Assembly (NCBI RefSeq): GCF_002006345.1
Contig: NZ_LZZM01000202.1
Coordinates: 1 to 39,035 of the forward strand
DNA from: Clostridium puniceum
GTDB taxonomy: Bacteria; Bacillota; Clostridia; Clostridiales; Clostridiaceae
Length of the DNA stretch: 39,035 nt
Direction of reading: 5' to 3'
Shown here: positions 1-7,681 of the stretch, piece after piece
How the letters are laid out: the number at the start of each line of letters is the position of its first letter
How positions within the stretch are numbered: position 1 is the stretch's first letter
Program-made: the position numbers and the translations under genes
The notes under the pieces: generated by a model
Databases searched by the model: none
The model's input: only the letters and a program-made list of their open reading frames with translations
What the model was told of the DNA's origin: nothing

Positions 1-1
1 A

Positions 2-67
2 ATACTTAACTATAAGACTCCTGAAGAGTTATTTGAAGCACACTTAGATAAAATTTATGCAGTTTAA
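2..67 (+). mobile_element. IS30-family transposase, C-terminal end (partial)
   Basis: The reading frame entering from the left edge ends with LNYKTPEELFEAHLDKIYAV and a TAA stop. The N..TPeElF.. tail is the usual C-terminus of IS30-family DDE transposases. Only about 21 residues are inside the window. The next ~65 bases, ending near TTATTGCAATTTGCC at 113-127, look like the terminal part of the element, but no second copy is present to fix the inverted repeat. The frame and the motif are seen; the family is from recall of IS30 tails. Confidence 0.75.
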
Positions 68-112
68 GAAAATACAAGTGTTTAAGTCATAAATAGAAAT
101 TAGTTCAATTTG

Positions 113-184
113 TTATTGCAATTTGCCATATGAATATTTTAAAAATTGATTATATAAATTTGCATTATTTTTTTTTAATTCCAT
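113..184 (-). pseudogene. Possible N-terminal gene stub cut by the IS30 insertion
   Basis: A 23-residue frame (starts MELKKNNANLYNQF) begins 7 bases after a GAGGTG ribosome site on the minus strand and runs into the presumed IS30 end, where it stops. This is what a gene interrupted by an insertion would leave. I do not recognise the protein. It could equally be a chance frame in AT-rich DNA. Confidence 0.3.
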
Positions 185-791
185 ATAAATTCACCTCATA
201 CTAAACGTATTTACAGTTTTATCTCTAATAAAATTATACTTTAAAATAATTATATTTTAAACTAAACAAATAACTTTTAATATATTTTATTTATAATAAG
301 CATTGTAGGATGCCTTTACTAATCACCAAACATACCATAAAATATTCCCGACTTTTTCCCGACTAAGTTCTAAATAAATATAATTTGTTATAATTATCCA
401 CATAGCTACAACTTAGTATTTAAGCTATTCTACAGAGATTTATAATTAAATATAATGCTATGTAATTGATAATTTTTAGAATCATCTATATAATATCTCT
501 ATTGAAATTTTTATAAAATATATATAATTTATTCTTCATTTTACTTGTTTTACGTATAATATAAGATATCAGTTTTTATAATCTATTGTTAACGGTTTTA
601 TATTTGTCTTAGCATATTCCTAACAATTCATGCCAAGTATTTGTTACCATTATTCTGTCTACGCTTAATCCTATTGAATACTGAAAACCAATTACTGATT
701 CTCTTGTATTCTAGCAAATTGTAATATAGATCTGATAGTTTTTTTGAAGCCATTTAGACCATTAACACAGAATATAATATATTGATAAAAC
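185..791. other. Gene-poor AT-rich stretch
   Basis: No complete gene was found. On the minus strand, about 609-713, two overlapping frames are open for ~30 codons (one ends ...TNTWHELLGIC). They may be relics of a coding sequence, but I cannot assign a family. CCCGACT occurs twice at 347-363. Confidence 0.35.
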
Positions 792-826
792 AAAAAAGAC
801 GTTTATATTTTCTATAAATGCCTTTT
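792..826 (-). terminator. Intrinsic terminator of the zinc-ribbon gene
   Basis: On the minus strand a ~14-bp imperfect stem (arms 794-807 and 813-826, 5-nt loop) is followed by a T-rich run (CTTTTTTG). It lies 70 bp after the stop of the gene at 897-1610. Confidence 0.65.
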
Positions 827-896
827 AGTATAAAGTGATATTTAAAATCCACGTATATAATTTATATTTTAATAATCACTATATTCAATTTTATTT

Positions 897-1610
897 CTAA
901 TCTAAATTATATTGTGATTTTCCAATTAACTTTCCTCCACTAAATGTAAAACTAGCATTGGATTCATTTTTATTTATATATTCATAGATACTAGATTCTA
1001 TATTATTAAGCTTAGCTTGTGATAACATTACACCTTCACCTAATATTTTTGTCAATTCCTCATATGAAATTCCATTTTCTACTTGATTATATTTATCCAT
1101 TGTAATTTGAGAATCTATTGATTCTAACCCTAACTGCGATTTTTCAACTACTACATTATTCTGTACAGTAACAGTCATATAACCACTCCCAGACTTTTTC
1201 CATTCATATATGTTTGTTTGTATTCCATCTATTTCATTTGATGCGCTTTCTTTACCATTTCCAAGTAAGTTAACAACATCATCATATGATTCTTCCATTT
1301 TTATATCTAAAAAATTTTTATATGTTATTGTTGTATCTTGACTTTTAGATTCGCCTTCACTTGTAGCTGATGATACTTCTATATTATTTTCAGTTGACGC
1401 ACTAGCAACATTAGTATTTATTTTTTTATCTTTGCCTCCATAAAATCCCATTGTAACAACAAAAAATATAAGTAAAAAGAATATTCCCATTGCTCCAAAA
1501 ATATATTTTATCTGTATAGAATTGTGATTAATCTCCCCACAATTCAAACAAGATTTTGCATTTGATTCAATTTCACCACCACAAATTTTGCACTTGATCA
1601 TCTTTGACAT
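897..1610 (-). CDS. Zinc-ribbon membrane protein with DUF3862-like repeats
   Basis: 237 residues. An N-terminal zinc ribbon has four cysteines (C7, C10, C21, C24; CKIC and CLNC). One transmembrane helix follows at about 33-55, then a Ser/Thr-rich linker, then two related alpha/beta units at ~97-160 and ~165-237. These have the 'Y..V..iLG.G' pattern of DUF3862 / SmpA-OmlA-BLIP-like domains. The protein is probably anchored with the zinc ribbon in the cytoplasm and the repeats outside, which suggests an envelope binding or sensing role; no enzyme motif is seen. The start is supported by GAGGGG 9 bases upstream. It stands alone with its own terminator. The domain assignment is by pattern recall; the function is unknown. 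Confidence 0.8.
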   Translation of the reverse strand: MSKMIKCKICGGEIESNAKSCLNCGEINHNSIQIKYIFGAMGIFFLLIFFVVTMGFYGGKDKKINTNVASASTENNIEVSSATSEGESKSQDTTITYKNFLDIKMEESYDDVVNLLGNGKESASNEIDGIQTNIYEWKKSGSGYMTVTVQNNVVVEKSQLGLESIDSQITMDKYNQVENGISYEELTKILGEGVMLSQAKLNNIESSIYEYINKNESNASFTFSGGKLIGKSQYNLD

Positions 1611-2142
1611 TTTCTATATCCCCTCTTTCATTATTCCATATCCTTATTTTGAATAAATTTAAAGCCACTTCCCTATTACTTTAAATTTCTATAACATATG
1701 TTAGTATATAATTTTAATTACTAATATAAACTGTAACATTGTAATTGATTCTATTCAATAATTGTACTGTAAAATGTATTTTTTTATCCTTAAACGGTTA
1801 ATATGCTATACTTTTTGCATTTTATCACAAAAAATTAATATTTTATGATAATAATTACATAATATTGTTTTCCTAAAATTCATTTATTATGAATAAACAA
1901 TATTATAAAATGAATAAGAAATCTGTTAGAGATATAGCTCATATCTTTACTTTAAATAATACATGGATTTATAAAGTCAGACTATTTATTAGAGAGACTT
2001 ACTGCAAATAAACGTTCTCTCTACTTTACTTGTTCTTTTAAATTTTTTTGATGGGATTTTGCTTTCTAAAATTTATTTGCAAAGATGAATAACGTAAACT
2101 TTTTCTGAGAATAATAAAAATTAAAGTAAGGTGGTGATACTA
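1611..2142. other. Intergenic region with a hairpin
   Basis: No protein gene recognised. A hairpin with arms TAGAGAGA (1989-1996) and TCTCTCTA (2016-2023) is followed by a pyrimidine-rich stretch on the plus strand, so it could end a short unrecognised transcript or an sRNA. The last part must carry the promoter of the small ORF at 2143, but I could not pick a convincing -35/-10 pair. Confidence 0.35.
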
Positions 2143-2244
2143 ATGGGTACTTCTCAATACAATAAGAACAAGAACGATAAGAGTAATGATGAGAAAAATA
2201 AAAATATAGATAACAAAAATAAAGGCAATAATAAACTAAAATAA
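2143..2244 (+). CDS. Small Asn/Lys-rich protein (33 aa)
   Basis: ATG at 2143 preceded by AAGGTGGTG, 6 bases away: a very good ribosome site. The 33-residue product starts MGTSQYNKNKNDK and is almost entirely N, K, D and G, hence disordered and basic, with no hydrophobic segment. A hairpin follows the stop. The ribosome site plus hairpin argue for a real small gene. The composition recalls small sporulation or DNA-associated peptides, but that is only a guess. Confidence 0.5.
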   Translation: MGTSQYNKNKNDKSNDEKNKNIDNKNKGNNKLK

Positions 2245-2305
2245 ATCATAATATTTTAATATTATAATTTGCATAAGCTAAGGAAATATGCTCATATTAA
2301 TAAGC

Positions 2306-2350
2306 AAAGTGACAACAAATCTATTATTAAATTAGATTTACTGTCACTTT
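2306..2350 (+). terminator. Hairpin after the small ORF
   Basis: Outer arms AAAGTGAC (2306-2313) and GTCACTTT (2343-2350) are perfectly paired, with an inner AAATCT/AGATTT extension. The downstream T content is modest, so termination is inferred from position 60 bp past the ORF. Confidence 0.5.
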
Positions 2351-2456
2351 AATAATAAAAATGCTTATGGCTTGATATTAATAATTAAGAAGTGTTAATT
2401 AGAATATATTGTATGTTTTTTGTAATTCATATATATTTCCTGTTAACTTTCATGAC

Positions 2457-2792
2457 TTATTTCAACGCATTTATATTCCTTTGTGTTTTGCCCCAATCGC
2501 ACATTGAATTAAGTACAGACATTAGTGATATGCCTCTTTCAGATAAAAAATACTCTACTTTAGGAGGAACTTGATGATATTCTTTGCGTATAACAATTCC
2601 ATCACTTTCTAACTCTTTAAGTTGAGCCGCTAACATTTTATAAGTTATGTTAGGTATATTACGCTTAAGTTCATTAAATCTTAATAACTTGCAATGTGCT
2701 AATTGATATAATATTCTCATTTTCCACTTTCCTCCGATTATACTAAGCGTATATTCAAATGGGGTTTGTTCAGTCTCAGATTGCATATTCAT
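2457..2792 (-). CDS. HxlR-family winged-helix regulator
   Basis: 111 residues, the usual HxlR length. The signature is clear: TPFEYTLSIIGGKWKMRILY at the start, then LRFNELKRNIPNITYKMLAAQ and the wing YHQVPPKVEYFLSERG. The family acts as small dimeric DNA-binding sensors, often of electrophiles, quinones or aldehydes through a near-N-terminal Cys. Here that Cys is absent; the cysteines present are the one in the HCKLLRF segment and one in MCDWG. The start at 2792 has AGGAGA 9 bases upstream. It sits downstream of a nitroreductase with its own terminator, and the dyad at 2821-2837 in its promoter suggests autoregulation. Confidence 0.9.
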   Translation of the reverse strand: MNMQSETEQTPFEYTLSIIGGKWKMRILYQLAHCKLLRFNELKRNIPNITYKMLAAQLKELESDGIVIRKEYHQVPPKVEYFLSERGISLMSVLNSMCDWGKTQRNINALK

Positions 2793-2820
2793 ATAATTTG
2801 CACTCTCCTATTGGTAAGTA

Positions 2821-2837
2821 TACTACTAAAAAGTGTA
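2821..2837. promoter_or_regulatory. Candidate HxlR operator upstream of the first HxlR gene
   Basis: A 17-bp imperfect dyad of the form TACnnCTnnnnnAGnnGTA, 30 bp before the HxlR start. It has the same length as the two TTACTT-n5-AAGTAA sites at 3833 and 4348 but diverges from them in sequence. Confidence 0.45.
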
Positions 2838-2924
2838 TGCTTCTTTTTTTACTTCAAAAGTTATTATAATAAATCCTGTTAAGAAAATCTACATAGATTT
2901 GTAACAAAAAGTAAATTCAAACCA

Positions 2925-2957
2925 AAAACATCTAATCCAATTCTGATTAGATGTTTT
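2925..2957 (-). terminator. Terminator after the nitroreductase
   Basis: Perfect 13-bp stem (arms 2925-2937 and 2945-2957, 7-nt loop). On the minus strand it leads into TTTTTGG. It lies between the nitroreductase stop and the HxlR promoter, separating the two as transcription units. Confidence 0.7.
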
Positions 2958-3122
2958 CAATATACATAAGGAGAGGTTTATATAAATTTTTTATAACTAG
3001 CAAAAGAACGATATTCAGTCAGAAAAATTAATCTAGCTCCTTTTTCAATCTGCATTATAAATTATTGATTAAATCTATTTAACTCGTTGTGCTAGTTAAT
3101 TTAACATTTATTTAAGAACAGT

Positions 3123-3722
3123 TTATCTAAATACTTTTACACGTTCTTCTAATGGTAGAATTTGCTTTTCACCTGGCTTAGCTGTTGGTTTCCCAAATGG
3201 CATTTGTCCAATGAGTTTCCAATTATAAGGTATGCTCCATTCTTTCTTTATATCATTTTCAATAAGTTCATTGTAATGTTGTAGAGATGCTCCAAATCCT
3301 TCAATTTCTAATGCAGTCCAAATGACAAATTGATGCATTCCACTTGCTTGCTGAGACCAGATTGGGAAATTATCTTTGTATAGAGCAAATTGCTCTTGAA
3401 GAGATTCTATTACAATGTTATCTTCAAAGAATAACACTGTGCCATATCCACTTTTAAATGAATTTATTTTATCTTCAGTAGAACTAAATTGATCTGCTGG
3501 TACAATCTTTCTCAAAGCTTCCTTTGCTATATCCCACAACTTATCATGATGATTTCCTAGTAATAGCACTACCCTTGTACTTTGTGAGTTAAATGCTGAT
3601 GGAGTATGTCTAATAGCGTGCTCTATAACCTCCTTAATCCTATCATCTGAAATCACTGACTCTTTGCTAATTCCATAAAATGTACGTCTGTCTGCTACCG
3701 CAGTAAAAAAATCCTTTGACAT
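3123..3722 (-). CDS. Nitroreductase-family protein (Frm2/Hbn1/CinD type)
   Basis: 199 residues, a single FMN-binding nitroreductase domain. Family marks are DFFTAVADRRTFYGISKES near the start, HTPSAFNSQSTRVVLLLG for FMN and dimer contacts, and QASGMHQFVIWTALEIEGFG. The short length and the HTPSAFNSQS motif place it in the Frm2/Hbn1 branch, which includes the copper-induced CinD of Lactococcus. Members reduce nitro compounds or quinones with NAD(P)H in the cytosol. AGGAGGAATT precedes the ATG. It lies between two HxlR regulators and has an HxlR-type dyad in its promoter, so it is probably induced by an electrophile or quinone-like stress. Confidence 0.9.
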   Translation of the reverse strand: MSKDFFTAVADRRTFYGISKESVISDDRIKEVIEHAIRHTPSAFNSQSTRVVLLLGNHHDKLWDIAKEALRKIVPADQFSSTEDKINSFKSGYGTVLFFEDNIVIESLQEQFALYKDNFPIWSQQASGMHQFVIWTALEIEGFGASLQHYNELIENDIKKEWSIPYNWKLIGQMPFGKPTAKPGEKQILPLEERVKVFR

Positions 3723-3832
3723 AATTCATTCCTCCTATTTAACATTTATATTTTTAACTTAAAACATCATTAAATTTTTTATAAATTCTTCTCAACTTAC
3801 TAAACTTCATTTGAGAATTTTATTCTAGTTAA

Positions 3833-3849
3833 TTACTTTTAGTAAGTAA
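3833..3849. promoter_or_regulatory. Candidate HxlR operator upstream of the nitroreductase
   Basis: TTACTTTTAGTAAGTAA: perfect 6-bp arms with a 5-bp spacer, 111 bp before the nitroreductase start. The same TTACTT-n5-AAGTAA pattern occurs at 4348-4364. It resembles the TACT...AGTA dyads known for YodB/CatR of Bacillus (established family knowledge). Binding is inferred. Confidence 0.6.
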
Positions 3850-3952
3850 CTTTAGATAAATTATTACACATTCAATATAATTAGTCAAGAGCAATTTCAT
3901 ATTAAATTTTTAAACATGCTTTTAAACTATCATTTTCGTGTAGATAAAAATA

Positions 3953-3984
3953 TAAAGAACCTCCTAAAGCATTAGGGATTCTTT
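3953..3984 (-). terminator. Hairpin after the second HxlR gene
   Basis: On the minus strand, AAAGAATCCCT pairs imperfectly with AGGAGGTTCTTT across a short loop, 25 bp beyond the HxlR stop at 4006. A weak T run follows. Confidence 0.5.
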
Positions 3985-4005
3985 ATAAGTTTTGTATTAT
4001 TTTAA

Positions 4006-4314
4006 TTAGGCCCATTCTTCTGCCCATTTTTGAATTTCATCCATCACACTTTGCAACGCGCGCCCTTTTTCTGTTAATTCATACTCTATGCGTACTGGAG
4101 TTTCTGGATAAACTTTTCTTAAAAGAATTCCTTCCTTCTCCAATTCCTTAAATCTTTCTGTAAGCATACGAGCACTCATATTAGGAATAGATTCTTCTAT
4201 ATCTGAAAATCGATTTTGTCCATTTAATAAAGTTCTTATAATCAACCCAGTCCATCTTTTTCCTAACAATTCAAAAGCATTTTCAAACCTTGGGCACATA
4301 TGATATTTTTCCAT
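4006..4314 (-). CDS. HxlR-family winged-helix regulator (second)
   Basis: 102 residues beginning MEKYHMCPRFENAFELLGKR, with the conserved early Cys (C7) that many HxlR sensors (YodB, HypR) use for thiol switching. RWTGLIIRTLLNGQNRFSDI and PNMSARMLTERFKELEKEG are the recognition region, and YPETPVRIEYELTEKG is the wing. It is the nearer regulator to the nitroreductase, on the same strand with a terminator between. AGGTGGTGA precedes the start, and the TTACTT-n5-AAGTAA dyad at 4348 is in its promoter. It is the better candidate for the redox-sensing regulator of this locus. Confidence 0.9.
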   Translation of the reverse strand: MEKYHMCPRFENAFELLGKRWTGLIIRTLLNGQNRFSDIEESIPNMSARMLTERFKELEKEGILLRKVYPETPVRIEYELTEKGRALQSVMDEIQKWAEEWA

Positions 4315-4347
4315 ATCTAATCACCACCTATTATTATTCTATCACAG

Positions 4348-4364
4348 TTACTTTATAAAAGTAA
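4348..4364. promoter_or_regulatory. Candidate HxlR operator upstream of the second HxlR gene
   Basis: TTACTTTATAAAAGTAA, 17 bp, with perfect 6-bp arms. The layout equals the site at 3833-3849. It lies 34 bp upstream of the HxlR start and overlaps the 3' end of the MerR remnant. Confidence 0.6.
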
Positions 4365-4434
4365 GTGGCTTATCATAATACCTCAATGCATCTGCCGTTA
4401 TATCATATTTTTGACTTACCTCTGTAATTGCCAT
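4348..4434 (-). pseudogene. MerR-family regulator remnant (N-terminal HTH only)
   Basis: 28 codons beginning MAITEVSQKYDITADALRYY, the MerR DNA-binding helix-turn-helix. They follow a strong AAAGGAGGT ribosome site, then stop (DKPLTFIK, stop) where a full protein would continue with ~90-240 residues. The stop codon lies in the HxlR operator. This looks like a gene whose body was deleted, leaving its start fused to the HxlR promoter. Confidence 0.65.
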
Positions 4435-4502
4435 AGAAAAGTACCTCCTTTACCGAATAAAATTTGTGAATGCAGTTTTCTGCTTACATATTTAAATTAA
4501 CA

Positions 4503-4548
4503 AAAAAATAGCTGATGACGCAAAAACTAGTTTTGTGTCATCAGCTAT
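4503..4548 (-). terminator. Strong terminator of the enoate reductase gene
   Basis: 18-bp stem (arms 4508-4525 and 4531-4548; one G·T-type mismatch) with a 5-nt loop. On the minus strand it is followed by seven T. It is 50 bp after the enoate reductase stop. Confidence 0.85.
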
Positions 4549-4599
4549 CTCTATGAATAATTGGGATGTCATTAAAAATTACTTTTATCTTATTGTTAA

Positions 4600-6597
4600 T
4601 TATATATTTCTTGCAACTTCATACGCATTCCATATAGCATACATAATATTTTGTACTTGGCTTGCATCTCCTACTAAATGAACTTTTGGCTTTTCAAATC
4701 TTATATCATTATATAAACTCTTTTCTGAAACATAACCTATACAAACTATAGCTGAATCAGCTTCTATAACTTCTTCTTTATCTCCTGATTTTAATATAAA
4801 TCCCTTATCAGTTGCTGAAGCTACAGATGTGTTTAATCTAAGATCAATATTCTTAAAGTTAACTAAATCCTTAAGCATATCCTCATTAGCATGACATAAT
4901 GGTCCACCAACTTTTAAGATACCATCTTGTAATTCTACAATGGTAACTTTTTTACCTTGATCAGCTAGCCATAATGCTGTTTCACATCCTACAAGTCCTG
5001 CTCCTATGATAATTGTAGATTCTCCTGCCTCTTCTTTTCCGAGTAATACATCTTCAGCAGTAAATACTTTTTTAGAATTATCAATATTAAGAATTCTTGG
5101 AGTAGATCCTGTAGCTAATATAACTTCATCAGCTTTTAATTCTTTAAGTATTTCTTTTGTAACTGTTGTATTATAATGAACTTCTATATTTAAATCTTCT
5201 AATTCATTAGCATACCATTTAGCAAGCGCTCTATCATCATCTTTGAAATCAGGTACTCCACCTGGTATTATATTTCCACCAAGTCTATCTGTTTTTTCGA
5301 ATAATGTAACTTTATGACCTCTAAGGGCACATACTCTTGCGGATTCAAGACCTGCTACTCCCCCACCTACTATAACAACTGATTTTTTTACTTCAGCAGG
5401 TTTTATACCATATTCATTTTCTCTACCACAAACTGGATTAACAGCACAAGATATTGCTGCATATGTTGCTAATCTCCCCATACACCCTTCTTGGCAAGAA
5501 AGACATGGTCTTACTTTATCATATTCATCAGCTAATATTTTATTAGGTATTTCTGAATCTGCAAGTAGTGGTCTTCCAAGAGCTATCATATCTGTTTTTC
5601 CTTGAGAAATGGAATCACTAGCTAGTTCTGGATTTTCCATTCTTCCAGCTGTTATAACTGGAACTTTAAGAACTTTCTTTAAAATTTCATTATAAGGTAA
5701 ATATAATCCTTTTTCTTGATACATTGGTGGATGACTCCAATACCATGAATCATATGAACCAACATCTCCATTAAAAGCATCATAACCAGCTTCTTCGAGA
5801 ATTTTTGCTGCTTCTATACCTTCTTCTATATCTCTTCCCTTTTCTTCAAATTCTTCTCCTGGAAGTCCACCTTGCTTCCAATCTTTTATAAAGCTTTTAA
5901 TACTATAACGTAAAGAAACTGGAAAATCTTGTCCACATGTTTCTTTTATAGCTTGTACTATTTCTATAGCAAATCTCAATCTATTTCTTAAACTTCCGCC
6001 ATATTCATCTGTTCTATTATTAAAGAAAGAAATTGCAAATTGGTCTAAAAGATATCCTTCATGAACTGCATGTATTTCTACTCCATCAAAACCTGCTTTT
6101 TTTGCAATTGCAGCTGATTCAGCAAATTTTCTAACATATGTTTTAATCTCTTCAATAGTTAACTCTCTACAAGTAACGCCTTCAATCCATCTATGTGGAA
6201 TTGGTGATGGAGCTACAGCTGTTTTCCCTACTATTGAAGGTATACTAACTCTTCCAAATCCAGCTGATAATTGAAGAAATATTTTAGCACCATGTGCATG
6301 TATTCTTTCAGTCATCAACTTACCAGTTTTAACAAAATTTAACAGATTTAATGTAGGACATGGCATTGATGGTAGTGCACATTTCTCAATATCGTTTTCA
6401 ACCATGGTAACACCAGTCATAATAAGTCCAGTACCACCTTTGGCTCTTTCAACGTAATATTCTACTCCACGTTCATTATAAGTTCCATCTGCATCACACA
6501 ATCCACCTGGACCCATAGGTGCCATTACAAATCTGTTTTTTATTTCTAGTTTACCAATTTTTATTGGTTCAAAAAGATTTTGATATTTTGCTTTCAT
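4600..6597 (-). CDS. 2-enoate reductase / OYE-type NADH:flavin oxidoreductase
   Basis: 665 residues, matching clostridial 2-enoate reductases (EC 1.3.1.31). The family reduces the C=C bond of 2-enoates such as cinnamate or crotonate with NADH, and carries FMN, FAD and one 4Fe-4S cluster. The N-terminal ~370 residues are an old-yellow-enzyme barrel (NRFVMAPMGPGG, then the GFDGVEIHAVHEGYLLDQF active-site region). CLSCQEGCMGR plus a later Cys gives the iron-sulfur ligands. The C-terminal half has two dinucleotide folds (VIVGGGVAGLESARV and IIIGAGLVGCETALW). Of two possible ATGs, the second (6597) is chosen because GGAGG lies between them, 8 bases before it. Monocistronic and divergent from a TetR gene that probably controls it. 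Confidence 0.92.
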   Translation of the reverse strand: MKAKYQNLFEPIKIGKLEIKNRFVMAPMGPGGLCDADGTYNERGVEYYVERAKGGTGLIMTGVTMVENDIEKCALPSMPCPTLNLLNFVKTGKLMTERIHAHGAKIFLQLSAGFGRVSIPSIVGKTAVAPSPIPHRWIEGVTCRELTIEEIKTYVRKFAESAAIAKKAGFDGVEIHAVHEGYLLDQFAISFFNNRTDEYGGSLRNRLRFAIEIVQAIKETCGQDFPVSLRYSIKSFIKDWKQGGLPGEEFEEKGRDIEEGIEAAKILEEAGYDAFNGDVGSYDSWYWSHPPMYQEKGLYLPYNEILKKVLKVPVITAGRMENPELASDSISQGKTDMIALGRPLLADSEIPNKILADEYDKVRPCLSCQEGCMGRLATYAAISCAVNPVCGRENEYGIKPAEVKKSVVIVGGGVAGLESARVCALRGHKVTLFEKTDRLGGNIIPGGVPDFKDDDRALAKWYANELEDLNIEVHYNTTVTKEILKELKADEVILATGSTPRILNIDNSKKVFTAEDVLLGKEEAGESTIIIGAGLVGCETALWLADQGKKVTIVELQDGILKVGGPLCHANEDMLKDLVNFKNIDLRLNTSVASATDKGFILKSGDKEEVIEADSAIVCIGYVSEKSLYNDIRFEKPKVHLVGDASQVQNIMYAIWNAYEVARNI

Positions 6598-6651
6598 TAC
6601 AAATACCTCCACACACATTATTTATTATATTTTGCTAGCGTTTATTTTATA

Positions 6652-6674
6652 GAATTAATTCAGTGAATTGATTC
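6652..6674. promoter_or_regulatory. 23-bp near-palindrome, probable TetR operator
   Basis: Half-sites GAATTAATTCA and TGAATTGATTC around a central G are complementary at 10 of 11 positions, the exception being a T·G pair. It lies just downstream of the enoate reductase -10 box (about +7 to +30), where a bound repressor would block transcription. Such palindromes are typical TetR operators. Confidence 0.65.
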
Positions 6675-6687
6675 ATCTAATAACCAT

Positions 6688-6717
6688 ATTATACTTTCCT
6701 TGTTACATATTTGTCAA
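6688..6717 (-). promoter_or_regulatory. Sigma-A promoter of the enoate reductase
   Basis: Minus strand TTGACA (6717-6712), 18-bp spacer, TATAAT (6693-6688): both hexamers are consensus. The start site would be near 6681, giving an ~84-nt leader that contains the palindrome. Confidence 0.8.
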
Positions 6718-6785
6718 TCCATCTAGTATTAAAATATATAAGCATATATGAACTTATATTGCAAATTTCTATTCCTTTATTTTAT

Positions 6786-6813
6786 TTGACAAAAAAGCGT
6801 AATGAAATATAAT
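6786..6813 (+). promoter_or_regulatory. Sigma-A promoter of the TetR gene
   Basis: TTGACA (6786-6791), 16-bp spacer, TATAAT (6808-6813), 35 bp before the TetR start codon. Both hexamers are consensus. Confidence 0.75.
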
Positions 6814-6848
6814 TAACTTTAGAATATTCTTACTTAGAGGAGAAATAT

Positions 6849-7439
6849 ATGGCAAAAGAAATATTAAATAGACGTCAGCTACAAGCTCAAAAAACTAGAA
6901 ATAAACTTTATAAAATTTCAGTTGAATTGCTTGAAAAACAAGGATATGAAAAATTAAAAATTGAAGATATATGCAAAAAGGCTGGTGTATCTGTAGGTTC
7001 TTTTTATAACTATTTTAACTCTAAAAACGACATACTTACAGAAATATATAAACGAGCTGATGATTATTTTCAAAATGAAGTCAAAAATAATATTAAAAGT
7101 ATTAATAGCTTAGATAAAATAATTGAATTCTTTGATTATTATGGAATATATAATAATTTAGTTGGTATTGAAATAATGAAACAACTATATAATTCTAACA
7201 ATAAAATCTTCCCTCAAAAGGGAAGATTTATGCAAGTGTTATTGCAAGAAATTATACTTGAAGGACAAAATAAAAATGAAATAATATCTAGTATGACTCC
7301 TGAGGCCATATGTGATTATATTTTTATTGCGGCTAGAGGTGTTGTCTATGACTGGTGTCTCCATGATGACACTTATGATATAAAAGAATCTATGCATAAT
7401 TATCTTTCATTACTTGTTAACATCTTTAAAGTAAATTAA
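6849..7439 (+). CDS. TetR/AcrR-family regulator
   Basis: 196 residues. The N-terminal HTH (~12-58) is canonical: AQKTRNKLYKISVELLEKQG, IEDICKKAGVSVGSFYNYF, NSKNDILTEIYKR. The rest is the variable helical ligand-binding domain ending in ...MHNYLSLLVNIFKVN. GAGGAG lies 7 bases before the ATG. It is divergent from the enoate reductase across 250 bp that holds two consensus promoters and a palindrome, so it most likely represses that gene, with an enoate or aromatic acid as plausible inducer (inference). Confidence 0.9.
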   Translation: MAKEILNRRQLQAQKTRNKLYKISVELLEKQGYEKLKIEDICKKAGVSVGSFYNYFNSKNDILTEIYKRADDYFQNEVKNNIKSINSLDKIIEFFDYYGIYNNLVGIEIMKQLYNSNNKIFPQKGRFMQVLLQEIILEGQNKNEIISSMTPEAICDYIFIAARGVVYDWCLHDDTYDIKESMHNYLSLLVNIFKVN

Positions 7440-7452
7440 TAAATATTACGTA

Positions 7453-7495
7453 TAAGTTCTAGCAAATAACTTACATATATTTACTGGAACTTATT
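7453..7495 (+). terminator. Terminator of the TetR gene
   Basis: Arms TAAGTTCTAG (7453-7462) and CTGGAACTTA (7484-7493) pair with one G·T, followed by TTTT. It starts 14 bp after the TetR stop. Confidence 0.65.
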
Positions 7496-7641
7496 TTAAT
7501 ATACAAAATTAATTATAACTTATATAATTTAATTTTTAGATGAGTAATTTCTGAATTACTTGCATATATAACACATTTCAAATTCTAATAATTAAATAAA
7601 TTTAATTATACTCTCATGTTCATATATAGTGTTGTTATGTA

Positions 7642-7672
7642 ATATGGCAGGATATAGTGTATCCTGCCATAT
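7642..7672 (-). terminator. Perfect 13-bp hairpin after the kinase-like gene
   Basis: Arms 7642-7654 and 7660-7672 are perfectly complementary (ATATGGCAGGATA) with a 5-nt loop, 10 bp past the stop at 7682. No T run follows on either strand, so it may act as an mRNA end-protecting structure or a weak terminator. Confidence 0.5.
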
Positions 7673-7681
7673 CTAAAGAGA

